Source: Trichomonas vaginalis G3 (taxonomy: Eukaryota > Parabasalia > Trichomonadida > Trichomonadidae). From it: 64,000 nt of DNA. Under the pieces are notes generated by a model. It had not been told where the DNA came from, did no database searches, and worked only from the letters and a program-made list of their open reading frames with translations. This document shows, in pieces, positions 44,024-52,002 of this stretch (position 1 is the stretch's first letter; each line of letters begins with the position of its first letter). The stretch is taken from positions 2,790,001 through 2,854,000 of the forward strand of contig NC_067208.1 in NCBI RefSeq assembly GCF_026262505.1. The letters run 5' to 3'. Both the position numbers and the translations under genes were made by a program.

Positions 44024-44390
44024 TGTCGGAAGGAAGAACTTTTCCTGTTGGAAGGAAAAACTTTTCCTGTCGGAAGGAAGAACTTTTCCTGTTGGAAGGA
44101 AAAACTTTTTCTGTCGGAAAGAAAAACTTTTCCTGTCGGAAAGAAAAATTTTTCCTGTCGGAAAGAAAAATTTTTCCTGAAGGTCGACCAAAAAGTTCTC
44201 AATTTTCGAAAATTTGAATGGTTTACGGACGGACAACAGGAAAATTTTTTCCTGTTGGAAGGAAAATTTTTTCCTGTTGGAAGGAAATTTTTTTCCTGTC
44301 GGAAGGAAGAGTTCTTCCAGTTGTCGGGAAAAATTTTTCCTGTCGGAAGGAAGAACTTGGAATGTCGGAAGGAAGGACTTGGAATGCCAG
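44024..44390 (+). repeat. minisatellite, ~22-bp unit
   Basis: About fifteen imperfect units of the type CTGTCGGAAGGAAGAACTTT run between the ATPase and the first KilA-N-type gene. All frames stay largely open because the unit lacks stops, so the long open frames on both strands here are not evidence of genes. The flank GTACGTCGGACATTCGTTTG recurs near 48711. Confidence 0.8.
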
Positions 44391-44717
44391 AAGGATTTGA
44401 CAAGACAATTTACCTTATAGAGCTACCTGAGCCATCTTTGGTGTCAAGCTTGAAAAATAAATGGTTCATCTACTCTACTTGTTTGAAGTTGTCAAAATAC
44501 TCTGTTATTTTTTCCTTTAACAATGGCAAATCTTCTTTGAAGGTAAGAATTGTACAACCTTTAATATCATAGTGTGTTTGAGGTAACGTATCTTGAACTA
44601 TTTGTTTCACATCTTCATTTGGTGTCATTGAAATCGGTAAGTTTTCGCGATAGAACCAATTTCTGTCAGATTTGTAAATCTTAGCAAGGTCGTAAAAGCT
44701 CTTGTTGTTTCTTCTGA

Positions 44718-45293
44718 CTAATGCAACATAACCATATCTCTGTCTTCTTCATTTTCCATCTCTTCAGTATAAATCATATACTTATAGTTCTTTTCCTTTC
44801 CTTTTGGTACCGAACGTGGTATTCTTTTCTGTATGTTTTTGTCTTTTGCTTCAAGCTTGTTTTCCATCTCTTCACGTTCTTGTCTATGAATTTCATCTAA
44901 CATCATGAAAATATAACAAGCATAGCGAGGTGAAGCCCACATTGCAACAGCATTTACTAAAAGTCTATGAACATAATATCCTTTCAAACCATTTGGCAAA
45001 TTTTTACGATTTTCGTATGGAATCTCGTTCCTCGGTTTTTCGAGGAACGCAAACATATGAGGAAATTCTTCTAAAAGTTCTTTTGTCTGCTGGTTTTCAA
45101 ACCAATGATATGCTTGCTTTGTAGAACGAAGAGCATTCAAAATACTTTGCATTTGGTACATGTCATCTTTGACCGAACGAATGAGACGTAACTGTTTGTT
45201 ATATTGTATGTACTCATATTCTTCATTTATGGCTTCATGGACTATAACTGTTGTTGTGTTCTCTGTTGTTGTCATATCTGTCCTTATATACAA
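44718..45293 (-). CDS. element 1: KilA-N/Bro-type protein 1
   Basis: The KilA-N-like core is WFENQQTKELLEEFP, then NLPNGLKGYYVHRLLVNAVA and MWASPRYACYIFMMLDEIHR. Such domains bind DNA and are common in large DNA viruses, phages and their integrated relatives. A charged helical stretch follows. The start region carries DDMYQMQSILNALRS, shared with the next gene, so the two are paralogues. Host or viral gene control is the usual guess for this family. Confidence 0.7.
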   Translation of the reverse strand: MYIRTDMTTTENTTTVIVHEAINEEYEYIQYNKQLRLIRSVKDDMYQMQSILNALRSTKQAYHWFENQQTKELLEEFPHMFAFLEKPRNEIPYENRKNLPNGLKGYYVHRLLVNAVAMWASPRYACYIFMMLDEIHRQEREEMENKLEAKDKNIQKRIPRSVPKGKEKNYKYMIYTEEMENEEDRDMVMLH

Positions 45294-45338
45294 AATAAAA
45301 AAATAAATAAAAATAAAACTAACTTTATTTTTTCTATC

Positions 45339-45914
45339 TTAAGGAAATTCATGATTTTTGTTGCTGAATTCAATAAAAATATATTTTAGGTGAAGAGGTG
45401 AAGCCCACATTGCAACAGCATTTACAAGAAGTCTATGTACATACCAGCCTCTCAAACCATTTGGCAAATTTTCACGATTTTCATGAGTTTTAGGCGAGTA
45501 AGATTTTTTACCTACTCGCTGTTCTTCACGATTTTCATGAGTTTTAGGCGACCCCGAAAAAAGTCTGGGTCGCTGTTCTTCACGATTTTCATAGAGTTTT
45601 GGCGACCAGGTTTTTTTACCTACTCGCTGTTCTTCACGATTTTCATAGAGTTTTGGCGACCCGCGGTTTTCTACCGGTCGCAATTTTTCACGATTTTCAT
45701 AGAGTTTTGGCGACCAGGTTTTTTTACCTACTCGCTGTTCTTCACGATTTTCATGAGTTTTATGCAAGACCGAAAAAATTCGGTCTAGAGAAATTTCACT
45801 CAAAAGTTCTTGTGTGCTTTGGTTCCTAAACCAGTCTTTAGGAAGCTTAGTGTCTGGAGCATAACATGCTGTCAAAATACTTTGCATTTGGTACATATCG
45901 TCTTTGACTTTCAC
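45339..45914 (-). CDS. element 1: KilA-N-type protein 2 with internal minisatellite
   Basis: It shares DDMYQMQSILTA, WFRNQSTQELLSE and GLRGWYVHRLLVNAVAMWAS with the neighbouring gene. Between the two blocks lie about eight units based on KLYENREEQRVGKKTWSP, encoded by a DNA repeat at about 45465-45770. The repeat is in frame, so it expands the protein. At the C-terminal end the DNA joins a fragment of the palindromic cassette. Confidence 0.6.
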   Translation of the reverse strand: MKVKDDMYQMQSILTACYAPDTKLPKDWFRNQSTQELLSEISLDRIFSVLHKTHENREEQRVGKKTWSPKLYENREKLRPVENRGSPKLYENREEQRVGKKTWSPKLYENREEQRPRLFSGSPKTHENREEQRVGKKSYSPKTHENRENLPNGLRGWYVHRLLVNAVAMWASPLHLKYIFIEFSNKNHEFP

Positions 45915-45935
45915 AAAAGACCAAAAATAAACGCT

Positions 45936-46550
45936 TTACATGTATTTTTCAGCAACTTCGTCAAATACTTTTATAGCTTTGTCGATCTCATCTACTTCAA
46001 ACGTTTCTTTACCTTTCGTGGGAGCACCATACATTTTCTCAAACTTTTCAAGTAGTTCTGTTTCAGCAGCTCTCATATCGTTAACGAACACAACCTTGAC
46101 TCTATTGACTGTAGAGTCATATCTTTGAGTTATATTATATGTTCTTCCTATCTTATATCTCTTTGTATTGAAGTCCTTCGGTTTCTGAACGATGTAAAGT
46201 AAGCCTTCACTGCAACGTTCCGTATCGAACGAACCATATGTTATGAAGTTATATCCAACAACTGGGTCTAACCATAACAAAACTATTGGTATAAGACTTT
46301 TGTCGATGAGATATGCTCTTGTTCCATAGAATCTTACCGATATCATAAGCTCAGGATTTCTTGTCAAAATTTTCTGAGTTGAAGCATTTTTAACCCAGTC
46401 GTGTGCTTTCTTTCCTTCAGATGGAGATAAAATGTCTGACAAAGAATATTTGTTGTATTTCTTTGAGTATCTTACGTTTAAATCACCAATTCTAACCACT
46501 TTGGTGTCATTGTCTATCTTTCTAACTGTTTCAAACTCAGTGCTTGTCAT
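45936..46550 (-). CDS. element 1: KilA-N-like plus T5orf172 (GIY-YIG-like) protein
   Basis: It encodes 204 residues. The N-terminal half resembles a KilA-N domain (AHDWVKNASTQKILTRNPEL, YLIDKSLIPIVLLWLDPVVG). The C-terminal half has the T5orf172 signature: GLLYIVQKP, YKIGRTYNITQRY, VFVNDMRAAETELLEKFEK and KETFEV. This pairing is well known in viral Bro-like proteins. The role is unknown; nuclease activity is only suspected for the domain. Confidence 0.75.
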   Translation of the reverse strand: MTSTEFETVRKIDNDTKVVRIGDLNVRYSKKYNKYSLSDILSPSEGKKAHDWVKNASTQKILTRNPELMISVRFYGTRAYLIDKSLIPIVLLWLDPVVGYNFITYGSFDTERCSEGLLYIVQKPKDFNTKRYKIGRTYNITQRYDSTVNRVKVVFVNDMRAAETELLEKFEKMYGAPTKGKETFEVDEIDKAIKVFDEVAEKYM

Positions 46551-46748
46551 TTCCTGTTCTTACATACAAAATAAAAAAAAATATTTTAAAAAAACTAGCG
46601 TTAATTTTTCTATTTTGTATCTTAAGGAAATTCATGATTTTCATGTATAAAAGATATGATTTCAGGGATTTTTTTTACGAAGTGCAAAAGTTCTCTTCGT
46701 AAAAAAATAACGGTTATATAATGAAATTTGGTCATTTTTTCAGCAAAA

Positions 46749-46830
46749 ATATATTTTAGGTGAAGAGGTGAGATTTCACCTGTTTTTTCACCTGTTTTCT
46801 CACCTCATGAATTTTCATGAATTTCTTCGT
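46749..46830 (+). repeat. palindromic cassette (forward)
   Basis: The core is TTTAGGTGAAGAGGTGAG, a near-palindromic ATTTCACC, then TTTTTTCACC units and GAATTTTCATGAATTTC. It lies between two leftward genes. See the cassette finding. Confidence 0.8.
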
Positions 46831-46951
46831 ACATGTTTTGTCAAGACTTCTTCATCGTATATGTTTTGTTAAGATTTCTTCGTAAATGTTTTGTTAAGAT
46901 TTCATCGTAATGAGCGTAAATGACCCAAAAATATATTTCTACCATAAAGTT

Positions 46952-47848
46952 TTATAAGCGTTTTACATGGTATATGTTGTGATGGTTCATGACTTTAAAC
47001 AGTTTTGTAGCTTCTATTTCTTCTTTTAGTACATCGAATGTTTTAACAATGCCGAAAGTTTCTTTATATTTCTTCTTGACATCAGATAGAAGGAAATCGT
47101 CAGCAGTTGGATAGTTTTTGTTCAGAAATGCTAACATGTCCATTTTATCTTCTGCTGGTTTCTCTACTTCTTTCTTTAAGTCAGCATAGTCGTTTCTCAT
47201 ACGTTCTATCTCTTTGACGGAGTAGTTATATTTCTTCATTGCTGCTTTACATTTTGAACATTGTGGGTTCATTTTAGCATTGTACATTGAAACCTTACCT
47301 GCTAAAACAACTAAGGCGTAAATGGTTTTCTTTAACTCAAAAGTTGCGGGTTTTATTTGTCCGTTCCATACTTTGCCTCTTCTATCTTTATCTCTTATCT
47401 GCCATACACATTTTGCAACTAACGAAACAAAGTTGTCGTAGGTCTTAAATTCTTCAGATTTATATATGTCAATGAAATATACCATGTCGCAATCTTTGTG
47501 GTTGCAATGAAATCCAAGAAACTCATAGTTTACATTACGTATGAACTTCTTTATTTCTACTGAGTCAGTTGGTTTGACTTCAATTTCTTCAAATTCTGGA
47601 ATAGTAAGCTTTTGTTGTTGGATTTCAGGTAGTTTAGGCAAATGGTCAATAATGTCCTGCATTTCATAAAGATACTGTTCATTTGTTTCATCTTTCGCAC
47701 TACAGTTTAGATCTCCTTGGAGAAGTTCTTGCTTTATCTTCTGGATTTCTGTTTCGAAAGTATATGAAGAAGGAATGAAGCTTTTCATTTCTACCAACAT
47801 TGAAGTTGGGTTCATGACTAACGAGTTTGGTGAAGTTGTTGCTAACAT
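46952..47848 (-). CDS. element 1: 298-residue protein with paired cysteines
   Basis: It begins MLATTSPNSLVMNPTSMLVE. A central region reads GFHCNHKDCDMVYFIDIYKS, then VAKCVWQIRDKDRRG, then PQCSKCKAAMKKYNYS. The Cys/His pairs could bind zinc. The last ~60 residues (AFLNKNYPTADDFLLSDVKK) look like a separate small helical domain. I do not recognise the family. It sits between two palindromic cassettes and among KilA-N-type genes on the same strand. Confidence 0.65.
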   Translation of the reverse strand: MLATTSPNSLVMNPTSMLVEMKSFIPSSYTFETEIQKIKQELLQGDLNCSAKDETNEQYLYEMQDIIDHLPKLPEIQQQKLTIPEFEEIEVKPTDSVEIKKFIRNVNYEFLGFHCNHKDCDMVYFIDIYKSEEFKTYDNFVSLVAKCVWQIRDKDRRGKVWNGQIKPATFELKKTIYALVVLAGKVSMYNAKMNPQCSKCKAAMKKYNYSVKEIERMRNDYADLKKEVEKPAEDKMDMLAFLNKNYPTADDFLLSDVKKKYKETFGIVKTFDVLKEEIEATKLFKVMNHHNIYHVKRL

Positions 47849-47910
47849 GTTCTTACAATAAAAATAAAAAATATTTTTTTAAAAAAACTAACTTTATTTT
47901 TTATTTCGGG

Positions 47911-47991
47911 AAAATTCATGAAAATTCATGAGGTGAGAAAAGAGGTGAGAAAAGAGGTGAGATCTCACCTCTTCACCTAAAATATATTTTT
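47911..47991 (-). repeat. palindromic cassette (reverse)
   Basis: It consists of ATTCATGAAAATTCATGAGG, then two GTGAGAAAAGAG units, the palindrome GAGGTGAGATCTCACCTC and CTTCACCTAAAATATATT. It lies between the genes at 46952 and 48009. Confidence 0.85.
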
Positions 47992-48008
47992 ACTGAAAAA
48001 TGGTTCAT

Positions 48009-48671
48009 TTACTCACAATATTTTTGTACAAAACAACCCCAAGCTTTTAACTTCTTTTCTGCAGCTTCTAATGAAATTTTAGCGAGTTCATATTCTCTAA
48101 ATTCTCTCTTTAAATCTTCTTGTTCCCATTGGTCTAGTTCGTATGGCGAGTCTCTATAACCAGAACATATCTCACGTTCATGTTCTATTTGTTTTTCATG
48201 CATTTTTCTAACTTCTTCTTCGAACAAAGGTTTTGCATTCTCTACTGTATCTTCAAGTTCTTCTTCATCTAATTTCTCATGAACTTTCTTGTCTATGGAG
48301 TCCATAATTTTTCCAACTGCTATACAATATTTTGGAGAAGCCCACATTGCTATATAGTTTACAAGTCTTGGGTCTACATACGTTCCTCTAACCTGTTTGA
48401 TTTCATCAGGAATTCCTGCATGAATTTTGTATAAAAAGCAACCCGCTGTTTTCCGCGGGTTGGTATATTCTTCACAAAATGCCTTAAAATACTCTTCCCA
48501 GGACTTATTTTCCAACAACCTTCTAAAGTCCTTCCTAAACTGCTGACACATATTTGTTGCGTTAATATAACCATCCATGTCTCTACGTAAGACTTCAATA
48601 CCGTTGTAAGTGCCTTTTGTGAATGTTTCGCCATTAGATTTGTTCGTGAACGTTTTTGCTTCGACTGTCAT
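48009..48671 (-). CDS. element 1: KilA-N domain protein 3
   Basis: It encodes about 220 residues from the ATG at 48671 (MTVEAKTFTNKSNGETFTKG); codons upstream belong to repeats. The KilA-N domain is clear: GTYNGIEVLRRDMDGYINAT, NMCQQFRKDFRRLLEN, then YVDPRLVNYIAMWASPKYCI. The following segment KKVHEKLDEEELED is the source of the large repeat array at 53.5-56.1 kb. A charged helical tail follows. Likely a DNA-binding regulator; targets are unknown. Confidence 0.8.
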   Translation of the reverse strand: MTVEAKTFTNKSNGETFTKGTYNGIEVLRRDMDGYINATNMCQQFRKDFRRLLENKSWEEYFKAFCEEYTNPRKTAGCFLYKIHAGIPDEIKQVRGTYVDPRLVNYIAMWASPKYCIAVGKIMDSIDKKVHEKLDEEELEDTVENAKPLFEEEVRKMHEKQIEHEREICSGYRDSPYELDQWEQEDLKREFREYELAKISLEAAEKKLKAWGCFVQKYCE

Positions 48672-48710
48672 ACTGTTCTTACAATAAAAATAAAAAATAT
48701 TTTTTGGTGG

Positions 48711-49210
48711 GACGTCGGACATTCGTTTGTGGCTTAACCGTCGGACCACAACGATAAAAATCTCGACAAAACATATACGATGAAGTCTCAACAAAACATT
48801 TACGATGAAGTCTTAACAAAAAATATACGATGAAATCTATTTCCTGTGTTGTTGTCAAAATGTCATGTTGTCACACTTTTTCAGAGAAGTTAAAATGACC
48901 GAGTGACCGAGTGACCGAGTGACCTGGTCGCCTAAAATATATTTTTTTCTATCTTAAGGAAATTCATGAAAATTCACCTGTTGAACTTTGTATAAAAAGC
49001 AACCCGCGGAATTCCGCGGGTTGGTATATTCTTCACAAAATGCTTGTTTTGAGGTCGAGCCACTTTTGGCTCCACCTCTTTTTTCAACCAAAAACTCATT
49101 TTTGTCGAATTCAGCACAAAATTCATGAAAATTCAACGGGTGAGAAAAGAGGTGAAAAAAGAGGTGAGAAAACAGGTGAGATCGCACCTCTTCACCTAAA
49201 CTTTATTTTT
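48711..49210. repeat. repeat-rich spacer with a stray KilA-N gene fragment
   Basis: It holds iterons of the TTACGATGAAGTC type, a GACCGAGT microsatellite (about 48896-48926) and a copy of about 65 bp of the KilA-N gene (FLYK segment, about 48980-49042) around a perfect GC-rich palindrome at 49001-49022. A reverse palindromic cassette follows at 49121-49210. No gene is called. Confidence 0.75.
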
Positions 49211-50070
49211 CAGTACTTTTTCAGCACTTTTCCGTAGTTGTATATGAAAGACAATTCGAGATAAAAGTCATAGTACAATGGAATAATATGCTGCACACCG
49301 TTTGTTGTGAACCAAACTTGAAAGTCAGAGAAACTGTTACTAGGTGGTTCGTAGAATTTAGAAGCAATGTCATAAAAGTCCTTACCAATACAAAGAAAAC
49401 TGTTGTTGCTTGAACTGAAACTTGCATGACATATAACATTTTGAGGGTCAAACACGTTTCTATAAACTGTCAAATCTGCTGGTGGAAGTATAAATTTAAA
49501 AGGACCGTCAGGTGGTAATGGTTCGTTCTGGTTTAGTAACCGAAGAAATTGTGCCCAAGAACGTTTGTCTACTTCCCAAAATAAAAACTCTGTATCTCTT
49601 GGAGGGTTAATTTCAATCTTTTGAAATGAAACGGTGGAGTTCATCTTGTCATATTCTAGTTTCAGATAGTACGTTCCGTTTAGTAAAGAATCGTATTTTT
49701 CTTGAAATTCCCAATAGTATTTGTTTATTTGAGTTTGAAAGTCATTTAGAGTTTTCTCAAGACTTTCGTCTGAACGAACTGTAAAGATTCTCATTTCATC
49801 AAATTTGTCTATTAGACCATCAGAGCCTTTATACTGACCATGAAAATCTACTGCGAACATAAACGCGTTAGTTCTATTTGAAAACAAAACTCTTCTAAAT
49901 CCTATTGCCTTTGCATCTGAAGGACTTTGAAGCCAACGAATTGGATAGTCAAACCTGTATGAACGGGATGAAATTTCCTCATCTGAAACAGTCCTACCAG
50001 CATTTGTAAAGATATAGTCTAACGGTTTTGTATCTGCTACTTTTGTTCTTTGTTTTTCAACCTGAAGCAT
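49210..50070 (-). CDS. element 1: penton-like minor capsid candidate
   Basis: It encodes 286 residues, matching in pattern the 285-residue product at 62557-63414 of element 2. YRFDYPIRWLQSPSDAKAIG is followed by a beta-rich body here, against FKFPTDWIVNINEEKYIG there. The ends are also alike (IPLYYDFYLELSFIYN against FLPPDHKDCLYIEAQLL). Conservation between two otherwise different elements, beta-rich composition and similar length fit a capsid vertex or other structural protein. This is inference from the comparison. Confidence 0.55.
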   Translation of the reverse strand: MLQVEKQRTKVADTKPLDYIFTNAGRTVSDEEISSRSYRFDYPIRWLQSPSDAKAIGFRRVLFSNRTNAFMFAVDFHGQYKGSDGLIDKFDEMRIFTVRSDESLEKTLNDFQTQINKYYWEFQEKYDSLLNGTYYLKLEYDKMNSTVSFQKIEINPPRDTEFLFWEVDKRSWAQFLRLLNQNEPLPPDGPFKFILPPADLTVYRNVFDPQNVICHASFSSSNNSFLCIGKDFYDIASKFYEPPSNSFSDFQVWFTTNGVQHIIPLYYDFYLELSFIYNYGKVLKKY

Positions 50071-50094
50071 TTAATATATGTAAAAATATATGGT

Positions 50095-50679
50095 TTAAAA
50101 TGGTATGCCATATAGCTTCTTGAATTTGTTAAGAAGTATTTTAACGTTTTTTCCATCTGTATCTCTAGCGTTTACATAAGCATAGCCTGCCTTAGTAAAA
50201 TATACTTGTAATTTTCTATAGTTTACGCCGGTATAAAAGTAGAAAGAGTCTTGTTCTTCGCTATAGTAGTAAAACTCAAACGTATGCTTGCCATAGTCTG
50301 TAATTTCAATTGCTTCATCTTCTAGTTCGTCGACAAATTCGAATACAATATCTCCAATTTTGCTTTTGTTCTTATTGTTTTCAGAACGAGTAACCCAACG
50401 TAAGTTCTCAAGTCTATTGTCGTTTCTTATATGGTTTATATGGTCTACAAAAGGTAAATTGTTAGGGTTCGGTATAAAATGAGTTGCAATGACAATATGT
50501 TTAAAATAGTTTTTTCCACTCATCTTCATCCTAGCATATCCGTTATTTTGCTCCCATTCGCTTAAAACTCTTTTTGTCTTTTTGTTTCTGACTTCAAATG
50601 ACTCACAACAGTGAATTTCATATTTCTCATCTAACAAACAAGTTTCCCAACGGTCTTTTCCGACAAACTCAGCGTACAT
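50095..50679 (-). CDS. element 1: HNH homing-type endonuclease
   Basis: It encodes 194 residues. An N-terminal NUMOD4-like part (YEIHCCESFEVRNKKTKRVL, NGYARMKM) precedes the HNH core HIVIATHFIPNPNNLPFVDH, then INHIRNDNRLENLRWVTRSE. The catalytic His/Asn pattern (DHINH, N-x-R-x-x-NLRW) is clear at about residues 61-104. A variable C-terminal domain follows. Such free-standing endonucleases spread by cutting DNA lacking them. The first ~20 codons and the leader are duplicated just upstream (50735-50795). Confidence 0.85.
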   Translation of the reverse strand: MYAEFVGKDRWETCLLDEKYEIHCCESFEVRNKKTKRVLSEWEQNNGYARMKMSGKNYFKHIVIATHFIPNPNNLPFVDHINHIRNDNRLENLRWVTRSENNKNKSKIGDIVFEFVDELEDEAIEITDYGKHTFEFYYYSEEQDSFYFYTGVNYRKLQVYFTKAGYAYVNARDTDGKNVKILLNKFKKLYGIPF

Positions 50680-50703
50680 TTCAAATAAAATAAAAAAATA
50701 TTT

Positions 50704-50805
50704 TTTTTAAAAATGTTTTATTTCATGCAATGTTTTACTTCTCATCTAACAAACAAGTTTCCCAACGGTCTTCTCCAACAAACTCAGCGTACATTTCTAT
50801 AAAAA
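50704..50805 (-). repeat. partial duplicate of the HNH gene start
   Basis: These bases repeat the beginning of the HNH gene (ATG to about codon 20) and part of its leader with few changes, then stop. It is the trace of a tandem duplication. Confidence 0.75.
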
Positions 50806-50831
50806 TATACTGTTTTAAAAATGTTTTTCCT

Positions 50832-51392
50832 TTACTTTACATAACCTCCTGCTACCATAAGCCTTTGACGCCAACCCATACCAGCTAATGAAGGTTGACT
50901 TGGTTTAGTTTCCAAGCTAAACTTTGGTTTCTCTTCTTCTATCGGTTTTTCGTCACTTTTCGGTTCCTCTGACTTTACCTCACTTGCAGGTATGGTTGTG
51001 TCGTCAACATCTTCATAAATATCATATGCCATCTGTCTTTGTTTTCCTTTCAACTTTTTGTGTTTGTTGTAAAGTTTAGAATATTTCGACTCTAAGTCAA
51101 TGAGATGTTCTATAATGAACTGTTGGTCAGTGAAGTAAACTTTTCCATCTGTTGTCTCGAAAGCTCCTCCAGACTTCAATATTTTATTTGTGAGAGTCTG
51201 TTTCTTTTTTGAGATACTAGCCGTTCCATTTCTATGAAAAGTGACTTTATAGTTAGGGTTTGTATTTCCAGACCTGGCACTTTCTATTATTGAATTTTTC
51301 TCTTCATCTGTAAGTTCTTTGACAGGTTTTGACAATGGTTCTGAACTTTTTGTTTGTGGTGTCAAATCTACCGTTTCAACTTCTTCGGTCAT
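50832..51392 (-). CDS. element 1: small protein with the shared SxRK motif
   Basis: It encodes 186 residues. The segment EEKNSIIESARSGNTNPNYK, then ASISKKKQTL, matches parts of two element 2 proteins (61792-62226 and 59419-59664). A coiled coil (LESKYSKLYNKHKKLKGK) and a Pro/Lys/Glu-rich tail follow. The leader TTTTACTGAGATGAAATG is identical to that of the next small gene, so both are driven alike. Function is unknown; a core or minor virion protein is a guess. Confidence 0.6.
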   Translation of the reverse strand: MTEEVETVDLTPQTKSSEPLSKPVKELTDEEKNSIIESARSGNTNPNYKVTFHRNGTASISKKKQTLTNKILKSGGAFETTDGKVYFTDQQFIIEHLIDLESKYSKLYNKHKKLKGKQRQMAYDIYEDVDDTTIPASEVKSEEPKSDEKPIEEEKPKFSLETKPSQPSLAGMGWRQRLMVAGGYVK

Positions 51393-51411
51393 TTCATCTC
51401 AGTAAAAAAAT

Positions 51412-51564
51412 TTAGTTTGGTTTGTTTTCAACTGGTTGTTGTTGTTTTTTAAGTCGGTCTAAAACTTCCTGAGGTATAGGAAGAACTTGACAAACACGTT
51501 GTGTAACTGCTGGAAGCCGACAAATCCATCTTGAACCCATTTGTCTCAATGCTGTATTGTTCAT
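51412..51564 (-). CDS. element 1: 50-residue protein
   Basis: A short frame reads MNNTALRQMGSRWICRLPAV and TQRVCQVLPIPQEVLDRL, then a Lys/Gln-rich end. It has the same leader bases, ACTGAGATGAAATG, as the gene at 50832-51392, and fits neatly between its neighbours. I accept it on promoter and spacing evidence. Function unknown. Confidence 0.55.
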   Translation of the reverse strand: MNNTALRQMGSRWICRLPAVTQRVCQVLPIPQEVLDRLKKQQQPVENKPN

Positions 51565-51583
51565 TTCATCTCAGTAAAAAACT

Positions 51584-51985
51584 TTACATTCCCCAAGTTT
51601 GAGGTGGTTGAGGTTGGTTATTGTTTACCCACTGTTGTGCATGGTTATATCCTCTGTTAAAGAATCTTTCACCTTGGTCCATATAGTGTCCTGCTTGGTT
51701 ATAGTAGTCATTTGCTTTGTTATAATAGTTTCCTGCTTGTCTTCCTACATTGTCCATCCATCCTTGAACTTTTCCTCTTGTTTCAGGATTTGGAATAAGA
51801 TTTGTTGCATCTCGTGCTACATCCCAACCTTTCTGTACAGTTTGTATAATAGGTTGTGCTTTCTCTTTAAGTATACCTAATGTACTCAAAATCTTCCTTC
51901 CAACTCCAAATACACCTCTGGCTATTGTTCCCACTGCGGGTAAAAATCTGGATGCAACTCCTGCTAACGCGCCAAATAAACCCAT
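51584..51985 (-). CDS. element 1: small virion-type protein with amphipathic N-terminus
   Basis: It encodes 133 residues. The N-terminus MGLFGALAGVASRFLPAVGT is a Gly/Ala-rich amphipathic helix, like membrane-active minor capsid proteins (for example adenovirus pVI-type). It is followed by KEKAQPIIQTVQKGWDVARD and a Tyr/Asn/Gln-rich tail with NYYNKANDYYNQAGHY repeats. Membrane disruption at entry is a reasonable inference, not shown. It is divergent from the integrase with 17 bases between the ATGs. Confidence 0.6.
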   Translation of the reverse strand: MGLFGALAGVASRFLPAVGTIARGVFGVGRKILSTLGILKEKAQPIIQTVQKGWDVARDATNLIPNPETRGKVQGWMDNVGRQAGNYYNKANDYYNQAGHYMDQGERFFNRGYNHAQQWVNNNQPQPPQTWGM

Positions 51986-52002
51986 TTCTTATGGGTTAAA
52001 AA
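51986..52002. promoter_or_regulatory. 17-bp divergent promoter space
   Basis: Only TTCTTATGGGTTAAAAA separates the ATG of the small virion-type gene (leftward) from the ATG of the integrase (rightward). CCCAT and ATGGG form a small palindrome at the left start. Both promoters must lie inside the opposite coding region or be initiator-only. Confidence 0.6.

Noticed and set aside
43946-44572. Open frame of 208 codons with FSCRKE repeats
   Set aside because: It arises from the minisatellite; five other frames are also open there.
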